From Mimachlamys varia (taxonomy: Eukaryota > Mollusca > Bivalvia > Pectinida > Pectinidae): 64,000 nt of DNA. Position 1 is the stretch's first letter. Each line of letters opens with the position of its first letter. The position numbers were made by a program, and so were the translations under genes. The stretch covers positions 26,902,410 through 26,966,409 of the forward strand of contig OX392540.1 of the NCBI GenBank assembly GCA_947623455.1. The letters run 5' to 3'. Below the pieces are notes generated by a model, which made no database searches, was not told the DNA's origin, and worked only from the letters and a program-made list of their open reading frames with translations. Positions 11,786 through 25,300 of this stretch are shown in pieces.

Positions 11786-14700
11786 CAGAGTTGTAACAAT
11801 TAATAAATGGAATTTACATTTGTAAGATTTTAAGAATGGAAATTCAAAGTTTAGAACTTGTGAAAATGGACATTAACATTTGCAAGAATATATTGATAAA
11901 AATGGAATTTCACGATTGTAAGAAATTATATATGAAAATTCATGTTTGTAGGACTTTTCATAAATAAAATATTCAGGCTATTAAGAATTTGAAAACAAAA
12001 CAAAAATTAAAGAACTTAAGAATTTCTATAAGCTTATTTTTTCCCCTCAACATTACTAGAGATAATACAAAATAGATATATAGTAAAGGAGATTGACATT
12101 GTTGCCATGGTAACAATGATGATAACGATACAGTGTTTTATGATAAAGTCCCATTTCTTTGTTCATATATAAGAAATGAAAGGCTCTCAAGAATCAATGT
12201 TTTATAGGTAGAGGGTAGTTTTATGGGACAAAAACACTCCCCTCCTAGATTATCCGGGTGTTGTTAAAAGTAACTTGGACCATTTACATCTAGTAACTAG
12301 TTTGGCCTTTTAGCAAACACAACATCTGATTTATTTGATATACATGATTTAAATGACAGGGAAATACAAGAGAAAGACGTGAATAACAGATAAACAAGCT
12401 TATGTCTTTTACAATGGTCTATAAAACAGCTAGGTTATGGTAAACAGAGAGACAAATCTCGATCAAAACGTGTGTATATTGAACTGGCATCTCTACATTC
12501 CAGGTTAAACTAATGCTGTCCTGTATCATTCTCAATTAGTACAAAGTCAAAATAAAAAATTATAGATAGAGATATTCAAGGAAAATCTCTTGATTAAGTT
12601 GTTTTACCATCTAATTTTCTTTTTAGAATATTTAATGAGAAATACAAATTAACTAAAAGAGTAAAAGAAGGGTTAGGAAACAAAGGGGGGGAAATCTAAC
12701 AATGGCTATAAGTTTTATGTAAAATAAAAAATCTGATACATTAATTGAAGTCTACAGAAAAATGATATAAAAAAAAGTATCTTAAGAAAAATAAAGATAA
12801 TTTGTGCGAAATGTTTTGCAAGAAATCTAGTAATTGTGGAAGCTGTTTAATCCTTGAGCAATTTTAATGGTTATTTTTTGACACATTACCTTCTTAACGC
12901 CTGTTTAATAGCTGTCAATGAAAAGGTGATCAAACTGCCATTTAGCCATTTACTCTTATTTTAATGGTCATTTTATAGTAATTTCTTGTAGTAAGCTAAC
13001 TTTTTCATGAGCCATAATACTATTGCTGATCAGTTTCCGATCTGGTCATTATATTTTAGTTTCCATGGTGATTAAATTTCGTTTTCTTTGTCGCCCTTGA
13101 CACTAAAGCCCTGGCTAGGTATATACAATAAAAATCTCACTAAAGCACTCCAACGCACTCAAGTGATTAAAATCTAAGGGAGATAACTGACCAGCCCCCC
13201 AGGGGCTTTATACATAGTTTATGATGACACTCTTTACATCATTACATCAGAGTGAGGCAGTATCAAATTTCAAATAAACAAAGAAAAAGGCCTATTGGTC
13301 AGAGGACAGCTGGTCATTTGCTGTATGTCCAGAGAACTCATTACTAATGGTCAGTAACTGGTGGTGTCCAGTGTCAGATGTTTTATAGACTGACCCAAGG
13401 TCAAGCAGTGGACAGAATTAATCATAGATTAAAACTGTGATAAAATATACATTTATGTATTATGTGTAGCCAAACCGAGGTGTATTTTTGTCGAAGGGTC
13501 ATTTTACAGGATAAGGTAATAATAAGTAGATGAAGCATGCTCTTGCATGCCAAGTGGCTAATGGTTCAGGACAACTTTATATGAAGTGCATGTATACAGG
13601 TACATGAAGCAAACACAACTTCCTGTAGGTGACCTTGGGCTCACCTATAATGAATTTTGTTCATTAATATGAAAAATGTTTAAATGAAAAGGAATTGTAG
13701 TTTTGAAGAAAGATATTTAAACGAATGCATTTACTACCGATCTTTGGTCTGATTTAATGATAATTAGATTGTTTTCATTATTAATGAAAAATGTTGAAAT
13801 GAAAAATAATTGTAGTTTTGAAGAAAGGTGAATGAATTAAACAAATTCTTCATCCACTTGATAACGGATATATGTAAAAATGTTAAAATTGGGGCTGATA
13901 ACTAAATTACAAAGTTTTTTTTAAAATACTTTTTAAAGCTAGTGTTTGCAGATATTTTTGTTTGTATTTAAATGATAACAGAGCATATATTTTACAACAA
14001 GACTTTATGTTTTACGACACAAGTAGATTTTATGACTTAATTAAAGAGCCTACATTTTATGTCACAAAAACTAATGACATAAAAATCTTGTTTTCAAATT
14101 AAAAAGGATAAAGTCCAAGTTAAGTGCCCTAAAATAGTTTGATAAAAATGTCTTTCCTGGGAATGGCCGACAACCTTTTATCTTATACATACTACTAATG
14201 AATCGTACATGTTAGAACTCGCTGTCCAGACCCGACTTTGTCCGATAAACAAGCCACAAAAATCTACTTTTAAAATGTCCATTAAAATGGTGTGAACATG
14301 TCAACATTTGTCATGGCAAGGTTACACCCACAGTTTTACCGAATAAATATACATCTACCCAGTAGTATGTCACGATATCTGACTAAGTGACCATCGTTAA
14401 CATTTTTGTCGGAGAATAGAAATCCAACCGAATCAAAATGGCACAACCTTAACATGTGGGCATTCCCTGTCTTTAAATTTTTTTGTAGTCGTCCGACATT
14501 TTTAAATTGACCAAAGGGTGTTTGATAGATAAAAATTGAAAGAAATTACTATTGATGGGCCTTCGGCCATTTTAAATGGAAACACAGGTAAGGCTGAAAG
14601 GGGATAAGGCTAGTGGTGGTTACATCATCGTGATATCGAATGTCTCCGGCCACAAACACAATTTACATTCTTCTGTAGTTACTGTGATAGAAAAATATGA

Positions 14701-14950
14701 AGAAAATAGTGTTTACAGAAGGTTAAAGGTCAAAGGAACTTGACCCTTCAGGGAAAATCCATCTTTTCCCATTCCAACAACACAAGGATCATTCATCTAA
14801 CATAATGATAGGCTATGCTTGATCAAGATTAAAGATTCCAACCAACCAATATGTTTGTTAGGACCTAGGGGCTAAAAGGATGTCCAATGGTCAAGCTTTA
14901 TCACATACTGACCAGTGTATGTCTGGCTGAGGTTCTCTCCACATCTCAAT
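11786..14950. other. Non-coding DNA, no gene seen
   Basis: AT-rich with no gene. Contains AAGGGAGATAACT at 13176, octamers at 13187, 13348 and 14907, and two diverged copies of a segment of about 80 bp (about 13660-13740 and 13780-13860) sharing GAAATGTT and AATTGTAGTTTTGAAGAAAG. Confidence 0.5.
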
Positions 14951-14954
14951 CTTT

Positions 14955-15190
14955 GAAAGGAAAAATAACAAAGTTGTGTCTTTGAACAGCAAAAAAAGAC
15001 TTTCTGTTAATATAAATCGTTAAAAGTCATTTCCAAACGGCAAAAATCTCTTTCTGTTATTCATAATGATAAAAAGTCAATTCCAAATGGCAAAAAAATC
15101 TTTCTGTTAATCAAAATTGTTAAAAGTCAATTCCAGACAGTAAAATAAAAAACCTTCTGTAAATCAAAATTGTTAAAAGTCAATTCCAGA
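14955..15190. repeat. Degenerate tandem repeat, about 57-60 bp, four copies
   Basis: Successive units contain GGCAAAAAATCTTTCTGTTA followed by a TAAAAGTCAATTCCA block. They differ by several substitutions and indels, indicating an older array than the 29-bp one. No coding potential. Confidence 0.75.
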
Positions 15191-15914
15191 TTATTGTTTA
15201 GGTATTGAAGTTCATAGTTACTGTTGATATGATTTTGTTGTTCTTAACATTTTGATATTTTCCCTATTTCACAAAATATTGTGTTAAATATTTCAAATAA
15301 TGAGTTTGATATTTAAAATTCAAAATGTTGAGTTTGATATTTCATAAAATCGAATTTCCTCAAATATCACTTACATAATCCATTCCTCTATAAAATTGGA
15401 TATCAAAGGGAAATCTATTATTTTTGAAAAACAGTTGCCTTAGTATATTTCACAAAAAATATTTGTATTAATTAATTGCTAAATATCTAAATTTGTAGAA
15501 TAAGAGAGAAGGTTCACCCAAAATTAAATCATGAATTAAGTAATCATATATTTTTCTGGTTTGTTATCATCTAAAACAGCCGATTATATAAAGAAGAAAA
15601 GCACCGTAAAAAAGAAAGAAAAAAAAGCGCCATAAAAATGATAAAATTGTATAAATGATAAATGAGAGAATACCGAAGCGTTAACAAAATCATAATCCAA
15701 ACTCAAAATCGATTAAACCAGGGGCAAAATATGAACAAATGAAATATTTACATGGAAACCCTTGTAAAAGTACAAGATAATAAGACCAGGTGTTCCAGAA
15801 TATGTTTGAAATGTTAATTAATGGAAAATGAACATTTGTTTTATTCGCAAGATAATTTCTAATTTTTAAAAGCAATGAGATTCAAAAGTTATGATATATA
15901 CAAATGAGTAAATA

Positions 15915-16171
15915 CATACTTGCCAACTTTTTGAAATTTCCATGGGGGAGATTACGCGTGCTCAGAATTGAGAGCATAAATAAGATATCTACATGTACAT
16001 TCAGAAGAAAAATAACACTTTTAAATGGCTTCTTTTGAGCTCTTCTTTCAGATGAAATCATCAGACCTTTAAAAATAGGAACAGTTAAGCAGATTCAAAA
16101 GTTGAAAATGCAACATTTTAGGGTCCAAAATCGGGAGTCTCCCTCCTAAATAGGGAGGGTTGGCAAGTATG
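15915..16171. mobile_element. MITE-like element, copy 1 (CATACTTGCCAAC ends)
   Basis: A 257-bp segment begins CATACTTGCCAAC and ends with its exact reverse complement GTTGGCAAGTATG. It is flanked on both sides by TAAATA, a 6-bp direct repeat consistent with a target duplication. No protein is encoded. A second copy lies 318 bp downstream in the same orientation. The superfamily cannot be named from the ends alone. Confidence 0.75.
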
Positions 16172-16489
16172 TAAATATGAAAATGTAAATTATGAGAAAA
16201 TAGATACTTCTAATGATTACATGAGAATTAAAAAGGTTGTAGACTTGTGGTGCCCTGGAGGGGAACAGATGGGCTTCATTGATAAGATGTAAAGACAAAT
16301 GAGATAGACATGCTGACATCTGTCTGTGACGCAACTTTCTAAAGAAGAATTCTCGGTCCTTGTTTAGGCCCGGAGGTTATCTATAGGTAACTGTAACAAT
16401 GTCTTTAGTTTAACTGTAAAAAATAAGTCAGGAGAACCTAGATAAGGATTGTTAAGGCCGACCATCAAAATGGTAGTCTAGGTCACTAA

Positions 16490-16732
16490 CATACTTGCCA
16501 ACTTTTTGAAAGATTACGCGTGCTCAGAATTGAGAGCATAAATAAGATGTATACCTGTACATTCAGAGAAAAATTACACTTTTAAATGGCTTCTTTTGAG
16601 ATCTTCTTTCAGATGAAATCACCAGACCTTTAAAAATAGGAACAGTTAAGCAGATTCCAAAGTTGAAAATGCAACATTTTAGGGTCCAAAATCAGGAGTC
16701 TTCCTCCTATATAGGTATGGTTGGCAAGTTTG
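16490..16732. mobile_element. MITE-like element, copy 2
   Basis: Same family and orientation as 15915-16171. The left end CATACTTGCCAAC is intact; the right end reads GTTGGCAAGTTTG. Relative to copy 1 it lacks about 14 bp near the left end, and the interior differs by scattered substitutions. No exact target duplication is visible. Confidence 0.75.
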
Positions 16733-17674
16733 CACTTTAAAATCCACATTAGAAATTGAAATTTAATGTCAATTTGTAAAATTGTATTAAGTTCATAATA
16801 GACCTCATGTAAATAATAGGAATGTTCTATTTAATATAAATCATGTTATAACGTTCTTTATGCCTGAAGGGCCCCAAGATGGGTGAAAGCGTTAGCGAAA
16901 AGTAGTTTTCGTGTTTTGTGTATATATATATATACCGTCACATCGACATTTAAATTTTAAATTTCTTTGCTCTTACTTTCTTAATGAATATATTTATATA
17001 GTCAACCCTTGTTATATCAAACTTGTATAACTGGAAGACCCCATTTACTCCGAAGTATTTTGTTAATCCTGTCCAGCCTGAATGCAAGTATGTATTTTAA
17101 TTCGCTTAACTCGAATAATTAGATAACTCGGAAGTTTTTTCAGGGCCCCGCCTACTTTGAAGAACAGGCAAAGACTTATACAAGCTAAACCTGTTGTCAT
17201 CTTATTGTTTAAAAACAATACAATTTGTTGAAATGAAGGTACTATTTGTGCTTGAATAGATTTTTTTTTTTTAAATACCTGCATTTAAACTGTAAATGAT
17301 CACATGATAGCCAGAGAAGTAATTAAGATGACATTTTAGACATTGAACATTTAAGATATTTTTTTATTATCCTTTAAACACACTCCAGGAGTGCATAAAG
17401 GTGAAATAACAGGATGTAATTAACAAGAGGACTCTTAACCCTGTAAGCATATTGACATGTTTATCACAGGCTTAATAATAAGATGTTTACAGATTTAGGA
17501 AACAACAACTTCAGCAGATGGCAGCTAGGAAGATAATCTCCAACAATGATGCCAGCTATAAGCAGTCTTGATAAATAATTTATTTTTTGCTCAAAGATGG
17601 ATACCTTATCAATGCTTAAAATGTTTTATAAAATTCTCAATAAATATTCCGAATGATGATGACAATTAGAGTTC
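16733..17674. other. Non-coding DNA with a CTGAAGG...GTGAAAGCG hairpin and TA repeat
   Basis: No gene. At 16864 the sequence CTGAAGGGCCCCAAGATGGG followed by TGAAAGCGTTAGCG could form a short hairpin, and a (TA)n tract follows at about 16920. The same kind of layout recurs at 47991. Confidence 0.4.
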
Positions 17675-18080
17675 ATTTACATATTGTGTCAATTTGATAA
17701 AGAAGCACAACTCATTTACATATTGTATCAATTTGATAAAGAAACACAGCTCATTTACATATTGTGACAATTTGATAAACTAACACAACTCATTAACATA
17801 TTGTTAGAGTTTGATAAAGGATCATATCTCATTTACATATTGTATCAATAAGATAAAGACAGCTCATTACCATATTGTAACAATTTGATAAAGTAACAGA
17901 TCATTAACATATTGTATATATAAGTTAAAGAAACACAACTCATTAACATATTGTAAAAATTTGATAAACTAACACAACTCATTGACATATTGTAACAATT
18001 TGATAAAGAACACACAGTTCATTAACATATTGTAACAATTTGATAAAGAAACACAGCTCATTAACTTATTGTGACATTTT
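17675..18080. repeat. Minisatellite, about 38-40 bp unit, about ten copies
   Basis: Repeated blocks read CTCATTAACATATTGTAACA then ATTTGATAAAGAAACACA, with length variation between units. The array lies about 1.2 kb upstream of the proposed hunchback start and has no coding potential. Confidence 0.85.
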
Positions 18081-18829
18081 TATAAATGGATCACAGTACA
18101 GTATATTTATTCAAATACCATTAACTTTTCTTCTTCTTTCATCTTTTAGTTGTTAATTTCATAAGTTTGAAAAAAATATGTTTGTCAGCCTATTTGCTAT
18201 CTTCTTAAAGGTGAAATGAAAAGTAGTAAAAAATAAATTAAATAATCGAAATAATTTAGACTGTTAACATCAAAAGAAACATTTAAATAAATATACTTCA
18301 AAACTAAATCAATACATTAAGGTAAGAATTACATTGTATGGCATTTGTATGTCCTGAAATGTCCTAAGCTTTTAATTAGTGAATGTAAAACACAATAAAG
18401 CCCAACCAAAAGCCATATATTCACTTTGATGTTAAATGAAATTACATAATTTAAGAAATATTTACACTTGTTTTTGTCCGGCTGGTCCAGATAAAATCAA
18501 ATATACATATCTAATGACCAAATCAATCTATAGGCATTTTAAAAGCTTTCAATTGTGGTAGAAGGAAAACATTTCAACCTAATATTGACTTAAAAACTGA
18601 CAATGTTTGTCTTATAGGTACACCATGGGTGATACAATGGGCCAGAAAACTGGAGTTTTACATCTGGTCGAAACAACAAAAGCACTCACTACACACATTT
18701 TTACATGTTTATAATAGAACAAAGTTTCAATGTTTAATGTTTTTTGGCCTCAGGCCTTTGGACAACAAAAGACTGGCCATGATGGCTTGCTTGTGCTATC
18801 AAACCATTAGGTAATAGCAGTGGCCGCCC

Positions 18830-19124
18830 ACTGACCATTGATAAAATAAGATGGGCATCAGGCTTTTTTCTCAAATACATATTTGGACTTGTGGACAGAG
18901 TACACATACAGATTATAAAGTGAGGTCTGGTGAACAGTTGATAAGATAGTATAGTAGTACTGTAGTGGTCAGTGTGAGGGTCACTTTGTTGTATGTACTA
19001 CACTGGTCAAGTAGGGACTATGTATGTATAGTCAGTTTGACTAGGTCTAGTTCCCACTGGTCAGTACTATTGTTGGTGGTCAGTCCCTCTAGTGGTCAGT
19101 GGCTGTAGTACTGTAGTGGTCAGT
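18830..19124. promoter_or_regulatory. Dense TGGTCAGT/ACTGACCA cluster upstream of hunchback
   Basis: Six exact copies of one octamer lie in 295 bp: 18830 (as ACTGACCA), then 18966, 19058, 19077, 19093 and 19117 (as TGGTCAGT). The cluster ends about 130 bp before the proposed start codon at 19253, so it would be core promoter or 5' leader. A TATAAAG box at 18914 is the only TATA-like element seen. The TGGTCA core resembles a nuclear-receptor half site (AGGTCA) with the first base changed; the binding factor is unknown. Confidence 0.45.
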
Positions 19125-19252
19125 GTGTACAGTACACAGCGTATTGGGAGTACTGATGCTGCTCTGACATCAGTAGTGACACAAGCAGAGTTGACATCCC
19201 ATACCATGGACTATATTAGGTACTGGACACTGGTCATTGCATAATTATAAAC

Positions 19253-19320
19253 ATGAAAATGATGGACACTACTACTGAAGGAATGGAAGTAGCTGAACAA
19301 ACATGGAATGAAGAAAAAAG
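19253..19320 (+). CDS. hb: hunchback proposed first coding exon
   Basis: ATG at 19253 is the first Met after an in-frame TAG at 19217. It opens a frame reading [18 protein letters not shown] and then NEEK. The frame reaches 19320 and ends with two bases (AG) before a GTAGTT donor. The next acceptor, at 33055/33056, requires exactly two upstream codon bases, and joining gives AGG (Arg23). Met4 at 19262 has A at -3 and G at +4 and may be the real initiator. The donor is acceptable rather than ideal. An unseen exon elsewhere in the 13.7-kb intron remains possible. Confidence 0.55.
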
Positions 19321-22300
19321 GTAGTTGTTTTATTTCAGATAATTGTTTTGGTTACAGTATATACAGGTTTATAACAGAGATGTATGACTGCTGTGTTTTA
19401 TAAAAAAAAACTTAAGATAAAGATTTCTGAACTGTTTTTGTAGATATAAAGAATGTGTTGACAGTTTGGAGTATTAATTGAATGTAGGTCATTGATAAGT
19501 TTGGGACAATGCGTATAAGTATAGAAAGCGATGCTAAGTGTTTTCTGTGTCCATCAAAGTAGGAAATGTTCCTTAAGTGTTGATAAGAATTTAACTGGCT
19601 TCATCCATTTTATCAGTGATGCCAGAGATTACTAAGCTTTATAAAGCTATTCAAAGGTCACAATGTACTATTGGCAATTATTTTGAATAACTTCACCAAT
19701 TTGGATGTGGAAATGTGTTTGAACTGATCTTTCAGGACTTATACCTAGCTTGTGCAAGAACTTAAATGTGTCATAACATTCAAATTAAGTGACACAAAAA
19801 TGTTTCAATTACCAAAAACAATAAAGGTAGAATTGTCTTGTTTGATGCATATTTGGATTTAAATGAATAAAAAAGCAACTATTTAATCAGTCGCAGTACA
19901 AAATACAAAAAGTACAAAATGTATTAGATTTTAGTCTCAATTTACATAAAAACTCATATTGTCCTATTTTGAAAATTTGTAACATGGTGCAAAAACTGGC
20001 TTAAAAAAGATGCAAGTCATATCAATGTTACCAAGACTATATGGTTTATTCAGTAAAGGATACCTTTGTGAATATTACAGAAATCATTTTATTGGAGCAT
20101 CTGCTCATGGAGAGAAAAATATTAAAATATTTGTAACTTGGGATGCAAACTAACTTTAAAAAGAATTTAAGTGAGATGTTACCAATATATTTATTATAAA
20201 GGATTATTACTTTATTGGATATAACAGAAAACATTTTATCAGAGTATATATCTTTGTTTAGAAAAAATAATTTTAAACATTTGTAACTTGGGATGAAAAG
20301 AAGTAAAGGTTATATTTCCTTTGGTGAATAAAACAGAAATCCTGATTTTGGAGCATTTGTCTTTGGAGAAAAAGTAAAGGGCTAAAAAGCTCAGAATTTT
20401 ACTTATAATCGATCAGTTCAGTACATGACCAAAGGAATATTATACACATTTAAGATTTCAGCTTGTTTTAAAGTTCACAGTTTACAATAGGATAGACAAA
20501 GGAGAGAGTATGTGTGGGGCCGTACTACTGATAACGGATATTATGTCACACTATTTATTCATTTTATTACTGGTCATGCAGCCCAATCTTAATAGTCATG
20601 TGTTCTAGATACACACCATTGCTGGCCAAAGGTCAGCTTGACCTATGGTCAATTTTTCAATAATGATCTGGACACAATAAGATAGTAAAACAAGGAGGTT
20701 GGCTAGTACATTTAAACTCATTGCTGGGAGATAGGTGTACACAAAAAATGTAGGAAGGGCTACACTGATAAGATTGGTAAATAGGGGAGGGTGTGTATCT
20801 ACCACAACAAACCATGTACATAGGTGAGATCAATGTTTTGATAGTGGACGGGTGAGGGAAGGAGGGTGTATTTTGTTTGTACTAAACAATTCAGATTATC
20901 TGTGTAAATATTTTTTTATTATGTGGTTAACTTTTTAAAAAAAATTTATTATACAAATATTTTTTGTTTGATTTTCAAAATAACAAATTACATATGAAAA
21001 AAATCCATTTTCCTCTATGATATTGATTAAAGTGGGGTTAGCTACTTCAATTTTTGGCTCGGTGAATATTTTTCTGGCCGTTGTAGTTTCTCCCCTGCTG
21101 TACAAGTGTCAGGTTTACCTGTTTACTGTATATACCTTTAGTCAAATCCTCCCTGTCAGAATCGACACCAATACCTAGTGCTGGTCCAATTACCAATAAG
21201 TTGTATACATGTTTTAGGCATTGTGCCTTATGCTGTGTCAGTGATGTCATAGTTTATTTTATCCCCCCTCCCCCTCCCCCCTGTTGTGAGTGACATCATT
21301 ACAGGTATAAATCCAATGGACATGTGTATTGTAACTCTAGCTGTCACCCTTATAGAGCTTGTTAGTACTGCTAGTGTCCCCCACCCCCACCAAAAGCCAC
21401 ACACCAACCCCTAGGCTTGTCCATAGTGTTGTGTAGTGCTACTTCAGTCTCCAGATGTCAGACATCTTAATATTGCTGCTGCCCCCCCCCCCCCCCCCCC
21501 CCAAAACACAGACACCACCCACCTGTACATGTCCATATTGATCTTGTACTCAGGTTTTCTGATGATATTGGAGTATTATTAAAATGTTTTAAATTGATCA
21601 ATTCCTCAATTTCTCTCTTTTTAATTCCTGTAAAGGATTAAATACCCAACCTCCAGAATAATTTCCTCAAGTACTCAACCCCTAGAATTATTTTCTCAAC
21701 TACCCAAAATAGATTTCAAATGGTCTTCAGGCTAAAGTGAATGAGTAAAAATTAAAGTCCAAAATAGACATGCGTCATAAATCGGGTGGCAATATCAGAA
21801 TATCAGAAAAACTTGTTGGAACATCAGAAAAACTGACCAGGATATCAGAAAAAACTGTCAGAATATCAGAAAAACTTGTCAGTACATATCAGGAAAAAAA
21901 CTTACTGTAGCTGGTTTAGGTATTGTTTGGCACACTGAGGGAGATTTTAAATGTTGAAGACGGAATAGTATGATAAACGTTTCCAACTAAAACAACATGT
22001 AAATAAAATGTTTAAATAGCTTTACCAACATAAAAAGAGAATAAATCGCCATCTGATGTATCTTTTGTGTTGCCATTTCTTTGATAGATTGGAGGAAATA
22101 ATCCATATTAATTGATAATGAAATAATCATCATTTGTTGAAATTCTTTGGATCACAGACAGATTGTCAATTATGTTTAAAACCGAATAGCCATTACCAAT
22201 TTAAATTTGTATAACTGTTATATTTGTACCAGCAAAAGAAAGAAAAAACTTCTTTTACAACATATTCATTTCATATGATATTCATATTTTGAAATTGGTT

Positions 22301-25300
22301 ACTTTCATTTTCTAATCATCAACTGCTGAAACCAAACTCGGCCAATCGATTCACTGATGAATGAATGAATATCATATCACAACTTGTTGAGACATCAAAC
22401 TGCTGTAGTATTGTGATGCTTTAAAGCGGACAGTTACCAATCCTGTGTTCTCACAAGTGGAAGGTCAAAATGCCTGCTTAATTACTACAGCTCGTTTAGT
22501 TTGGAATAAAAACATAACTGATTTATTTCATATCTGTAGAGTTGGTTCAAATGCTAGGACAGAAAAATGTGATGAGTATTGTGATAAGAATCGTATTTTG
22601 ACCATTTATCGGGATACGGATATGGTATCCATTGACCAATCGCGTGTGATACACACCTACCAAAATAGGAGATGTTTAATTATCAAAGCTAGGTAACCAT
22701 GGATTCCAATTGTTAACGCAAAAAAAAAAATTACAGTTTGCCAGGGTTGTTTATTATGAACCAAATGACCTTGTCAAAATTACGTAGGAGTTTCACTTAT
22801 TCTGTTGTTTTTTTCTTCACTTTATATAGAGAAGCGTTACTTTTCAACAGATTGGTTTGGATGGGTTTTTTTTTTTATCAGAGAACATTATAGAATTGTG
22901 TGAGAAACAGTTTCAGTTTTCATAGATGAGAAGGCTGAGTTTACAAGTAACATCATTGGTAAGCCATATATCAATTTACTTATTTTCTTTTTAAACTTTC
23001 GTATTCAAAATTGGAAAATTTACAGAAATGGTTAGTATGTATTTAATAAAGCTGTTATATTACAACCGTAAAAGTGACTTGAGCTGTAGGAAATGATCCT
23101 TTAGCTGATCAGTGTTTGGTACAGCATCGGACTGGAGAGCCAAAGTTTGAGTCGAGCCCCCCCCCCCCACAGCACTATCTTGGATCACTTATCCTCGACC
23201 TATTACATAACATTTAGACTGGATTTTTTTTTCTATATATATATCAATTCTATGTATCTTATTTTCCTGATAAAAACTTTTGTGTGTTAATGGATATTTT
23301 TAAATAACTGCAACTTTTTTTTGTGTTGGACAGTATTAAATTATTTCTGGTGTATTAAATGTACACTAATGTGTTGGTCACTGGTAAGTAATTGGACAAC
23401 TGACCAGCACAGTGTTTTGTATGTTGTTCCTTTCTGACTCATTTATCTATAATGACATGCCTGGCTTGACCATCAGAGAGTTCTCTATTACTGACCAAGG
23501 CAATCTAACTGACCACCTCAAAGATATCATCCTGGTTAGCTTAACATGAAACTTTGTAAACAGCAATGAATCAAAAATCTCCACATTTTAACCTGATAAC
23601 TCCCTCAGACTATAAACATAAAGAATTTTACAATTTTTATGAAGATTTGAATTATTTTAAAATATTCTTTAGGGCAATTTTTACGTGTAAGTATATTTTT
23701 TTTAATGCGTTGTTAAGTTAACAAATCGTTGACCATTGCACACTAACTTTTCTTCCCTTATCTATGTGGTCAGCTTTAGCTTTTGACCTAGTTATTGTAT
23801 TGCATAACTGGACAGAGTAAAAATACCCAGGCAGCTGCCCACCAGCCTTCACTATCAGTAAAAACCCCTCATAAACATATGTACTTATGGACCAGGGGGG
23901 AGAGGGGCTCCCCACAGGGGATCAGTGAGGCATCACCAGGGTCAGGTTTTTTGTTGATTTGAATAAACATATTGGATGTTTTCTTTGTTATCAGTGGTTC
24001 AGGTAACCTGTGGACAAATAGTTTTTGTAGTGAGGCATATTTGAACAATAAAGAAAATCTTAAACTGTGGTTTAGAGAACCTGTGAAAGAACTACATACA
24101 GCAGGATAAAAACGTATGGACAAAATTCTTGTCCATTTTTGGTAGCATTATAATCAACCTCCTTCAGAGTTGTTTCAGAGTTTTGGACTATTTTCCCACT
24201 GACTCAGATAAATTTAATATTTTTTCAGTATGGATATTTGGAAAATGCAATACTTTCTAGGAGAGTAAATGTGACTTGTGAAACAATATCTTTTCAGCAT
24301 TTGTTTCAATTGAATCAACTAAATTTAAAAGGTTGGCAATCTTCTGCAATATGAAATTGAGGTAAACATACTTATTGAATGAACAAAGCTCTTGTAATAA
24401 AATTTCTATCATGAAATGTGACAGGTGCATATAAAAACAGATGAATAGATGCTTGTTTTTCGTTTTTAGCAAATTTCTGAACTTGGAATACATACTATAT
24501 TTAATTTTCTTGTATATTTAATACTGAAGATTGCTTACAAAGTATTTGTATATGTAATTTATAGTTACCTTTAAGCATTGCTACTCATAAAATGATTATG
24601 TATGTAAAAAAGATGGGATATTGCTGTTAAAGTAGCACATCCTTAAATACCCTGGCTGTTAATAGAACGTAAAACAAAATAAACCAAAGGTTACAATAGA
24701 TTCCAGACTTTGTCTGTAGAATATTGTTAAAAGATTGAAATATTTAAGGGGAAAAATGAACACTTAAATTTTTTTTGATCACTGGATGTAATTTCTAAAC
24801 CAGGGGAAATAAGCTAGTTTTTTAAATAACAAAAACATTCTTTACAATACTCAGGGGCTGGTAAAAGATAAATTTAAATGAATGAAAAAAAACCCAAGAT
24901 ACAGTTACGACACTTTGTGCCTCTTGTGTGGTTAGAAAAACGATGTTACAGTAGGACGTGATGACAGGGATGTTTACTTTGTAAGGCAGTGGTAGATAAC
25001 TTCCAAACAGGAAGCTGACTCTCATCGTGTTTGTGAAAATCGGAAATAATTTTTTTGACAATGGCTAGATGGCCAATACAAGTGTGACTATAGGGTTGTA
25101 TATAACTGCAGTCCACGGAGGGAGAGACTTTTGAAGATCTTTGTTCAAAGTTGTTATATTTTCTGAAAAAGGAAACCTTTGGTGCCAATTATAAATTTAT
25201 ATTTTCTTTTACTTTCATTGATAATATTGCTTTTGATTGATTGTGACAATATGCATAACAGCAGAAATGGACAAGGTAAGATTTGTTTTCAGTTTTCTAA

